Assembly: GCA_023145965.1 (NCBI GenBank)
Contig: JAGLDC010000078.1
Location: 1 to 42,322 of the forward strand
Direction of reading: 5' to 3'
DNA: 42,322 nt
Origin: a bacterium
GTDB lineage: Bacteria; UBP14; UBA6098
The notes under the pieces were generated by a model, which worked only from the letters and a program-made list of their open reading frames with translations, had not been told where the DNA came from and did no database searches. The position numbers and the translations under genes were made by a program. This document shows, piece by piece, positions 41,187 to 42,322 of this stretch (position 1 is its first letter; every line of letters starts with the position of its first letter).

Positions 41187-42322
41187 CTACATCTCGTTGA
41201 ATATTATCTCGCCGGCAACCATGGTCCATACCGCTTTGCCGGTAAGCTCCCACCCTTCGAAAGGAGTGTTCTTCGATTTGCTGGCAAATTTAGAAGAATC
41301 GACCGTCCATTTTTTTGTGGGATCAAAAATGCAAACATCGGCGTTTGCGCCCTGAGAAAGGGTTCCGGCGGAAATATCGACAAGACGCGCAGGATTTGTG
41401 CTCATAAGCTCGACCATTTTTACGATATCGATAACGCCGGTATTAACCAATTTGGTGTAAATCAGGCTTGCGGAGGTTTCTAGACCAATAATTCCGAATG
41501 GCGCAATTGCAAACTCACAGTCTTTATCCTCAGGTGGGTGAGGCGCATGATCGGTGACAATGCAGTCTAAAGTGCCATCTATCAACGCCTCGCGAAGTGA
41601 CTCCACGTCTTCCTTAGTGCGAAGTGGTGGGTTCATCTTAAAATTGCTATCGAAATCCGAATTCACAACATCTTCATCGGTTAAAATAAGATGATGCACA
41701 GCAGCTTCTGCCGAAACTGCGACTCCCTTAGCCTTAGCAGTTTTGATTATTTCGACACTTTCCTTTGAACTTACATGACAAATATGGATTCTAGCCTCAA
41801 GGAACTCGGCTAAGAGGACATCTCGAGCGATCATGCCAGCTTCAGCAACCGAAGGAATGGCTTGCATCCCCACGATTCCGCTTGCTATTCCCTCGTGCAT
41901 GTGTCCTCCTCGCGAAAGGTCGAGGTCTTCTTCGTGCAGAAGTAGAGGAAGCTCGAACATCTTTGAATAAGAAAGCGCGTTGCGTAAAAGCTGAGAGTTC
42001 ATCACTGGTTTTCCATCGTCGGAGAAACCTGCCGCGCCTGCCATAGCAAGATCATACATCTCAGAAAGCTCGATCCCCTCGAGTTTTTTGCTAATTGTCG
42101 CAATCGGATAAACCCAACAATATGCATCCCTTCCACGATCATAAACAAATTTGACCAGCGCTGCGTTGTCTAAAGGAGGATTTGTGTTAGGCATACAGCA
42201 AACAGAGGTAATTCCTCCACGGACTGCTGCAAGAGAGCCAGATTTGATGGTCTCGGCATCCTCACGCCCCGGTTCCCTGAAGTGGACATGAATATCTACT
42301 AAACCCGGGAAAACGAATTTTT
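41187..42322 (-). CDS. pyrC: Dihydroorotase, cut by the window end
   Basis: Zinc amidohydrolase making dihydroorotate in pyrimidine synthesis (class I/PyrC type). The frame runs off the right edge: reverse complement of 42195-42320 continues upstream in frame with the metal-binding DIHVHFREPG motif and GGITSVCCMPNTNPP, so the ATG at 42194 is internal. Seen further on: ICHVSSKES, VTDHAPHPPEDKD (catalytic Asp) and the end NPARLVDIS...GAWTM-like region with KAVWTMVAGEIIFNEM. What is missing is only the extreme N-terminus. No other pyr gene is in view. Confidence 0.95.
   Translation of the reverse strand, partial: KFVFPGLVDIHVHFREPGREDAETIKSGSLAAVRGGITSVCCMPNTNPPLDNAALVKFVYDRGRDAYCWVYPIATISKKLEGIELSEMYDLAMAGAAGFSDDGKPVMNSQLLRNALSYSKMFELPLLLHEEDLDLSRGGHMHEGIASGIVGMQAIPSVAEAGMIARDVLLAEFLEARIHICHVSSKESVEIIKTAKAKGVAVSAEAAVHHLILTDEDVVNSDFDSNFKMNPPLRTKEDVESLREALIDGTLDCIVTDHAPHPPEDKDCEFAIAPFGIIGLETSASLIYTKLVNTGVIDIVKMVELMSTNPARLVDISAGTLSQGANADVCIFDPTKKWTVDSSKFASKSKNTPFEGWELTGKAVWTMVAGEIIFNEM

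Overview
The window looks like chromosomal DNA of an anaerobic or facultative Gram-negative bacterium from a little-studied lineage. Outer-membrane and periplasmic proteins are frequent: an OmpA/PD40 protein, TolC, two TPR lipoproteins and two barrel-like proteins. Indolepyruvate:ferredoxin oxidoreductase and the hydrogenase chaperone HypC point to ferredoxin- and hydrogen-based metabolism. Low-to-moderate GC, GAGG-type Shine-Dalgarno sites and frequent TTG/GTG starts are visible. The gene set resembles FCB-like candidate phyla (Zixibacteria, Cloacimonadota, WOR-3 type), but that placement is inference. I see no transposase, phage, plasmid or CRISPR genes.

Layout. 1-363: intergenic repeat. 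364-4228: argF, a comM/yifB-type ATPase, dxr. 4229-5844: no gene, but a roughly 1.2 kb highly structured RNA locus with its own candidate promoter and a strong terminator; this is the most unusual object in the window. 5845-7620: exported nuclease, deoC, rlmH. 7756-9994 (minus): transglutaminase-like membrane protein and a lone ABC ATPase. 10050-10539 (plus): two small overlapping ORFs. 10641-14977 (minus): OmpA/PD40 protein, GT39-like glycosyltransferase, hypC and ribD in one tight operon. 15162-18523 (minus): two TPR lipoproteins and a histidine kinase behind a near-consensus promoter. 18637-20418: iorA. 20801-22862: two outer-membrane-type proteins of unknown role. 22973-25535 (plus): lepB, fetA, fetB. 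25536-25980: intergenic repeats. 25981-30247 (minus): Na/Pi cotransporter-PhoU protein, histidine kinase and sigma-54 response regulator in one operon. 30359-30513: cloverleaf-like inverted-repeat element. 30564-31193: upp. 31527-32133: tRNA-Lys, tmRNA and a shared terminator. 32163-38252 (minus): TetR regulator and a complete RND tripartite efflux pump. 38794-41067: GspE/PilB ATPase fused to a degenerate receiver. 41187-42322: pyrC, cut by the window end.

How parts fit together: an exported nuclease, DeoC, Upp and PyrC touch nucleotide salvage and synthesis. The phosphate transporter is coupled to its own two-component system. The RND pump is a self-contained regulated unit. Three copies of one dispersed intergenic repeat (two of them 67/67 identical in the core and inverted, 25 kb apart), plus further hairpin elements, sit only in intergenic gaps.
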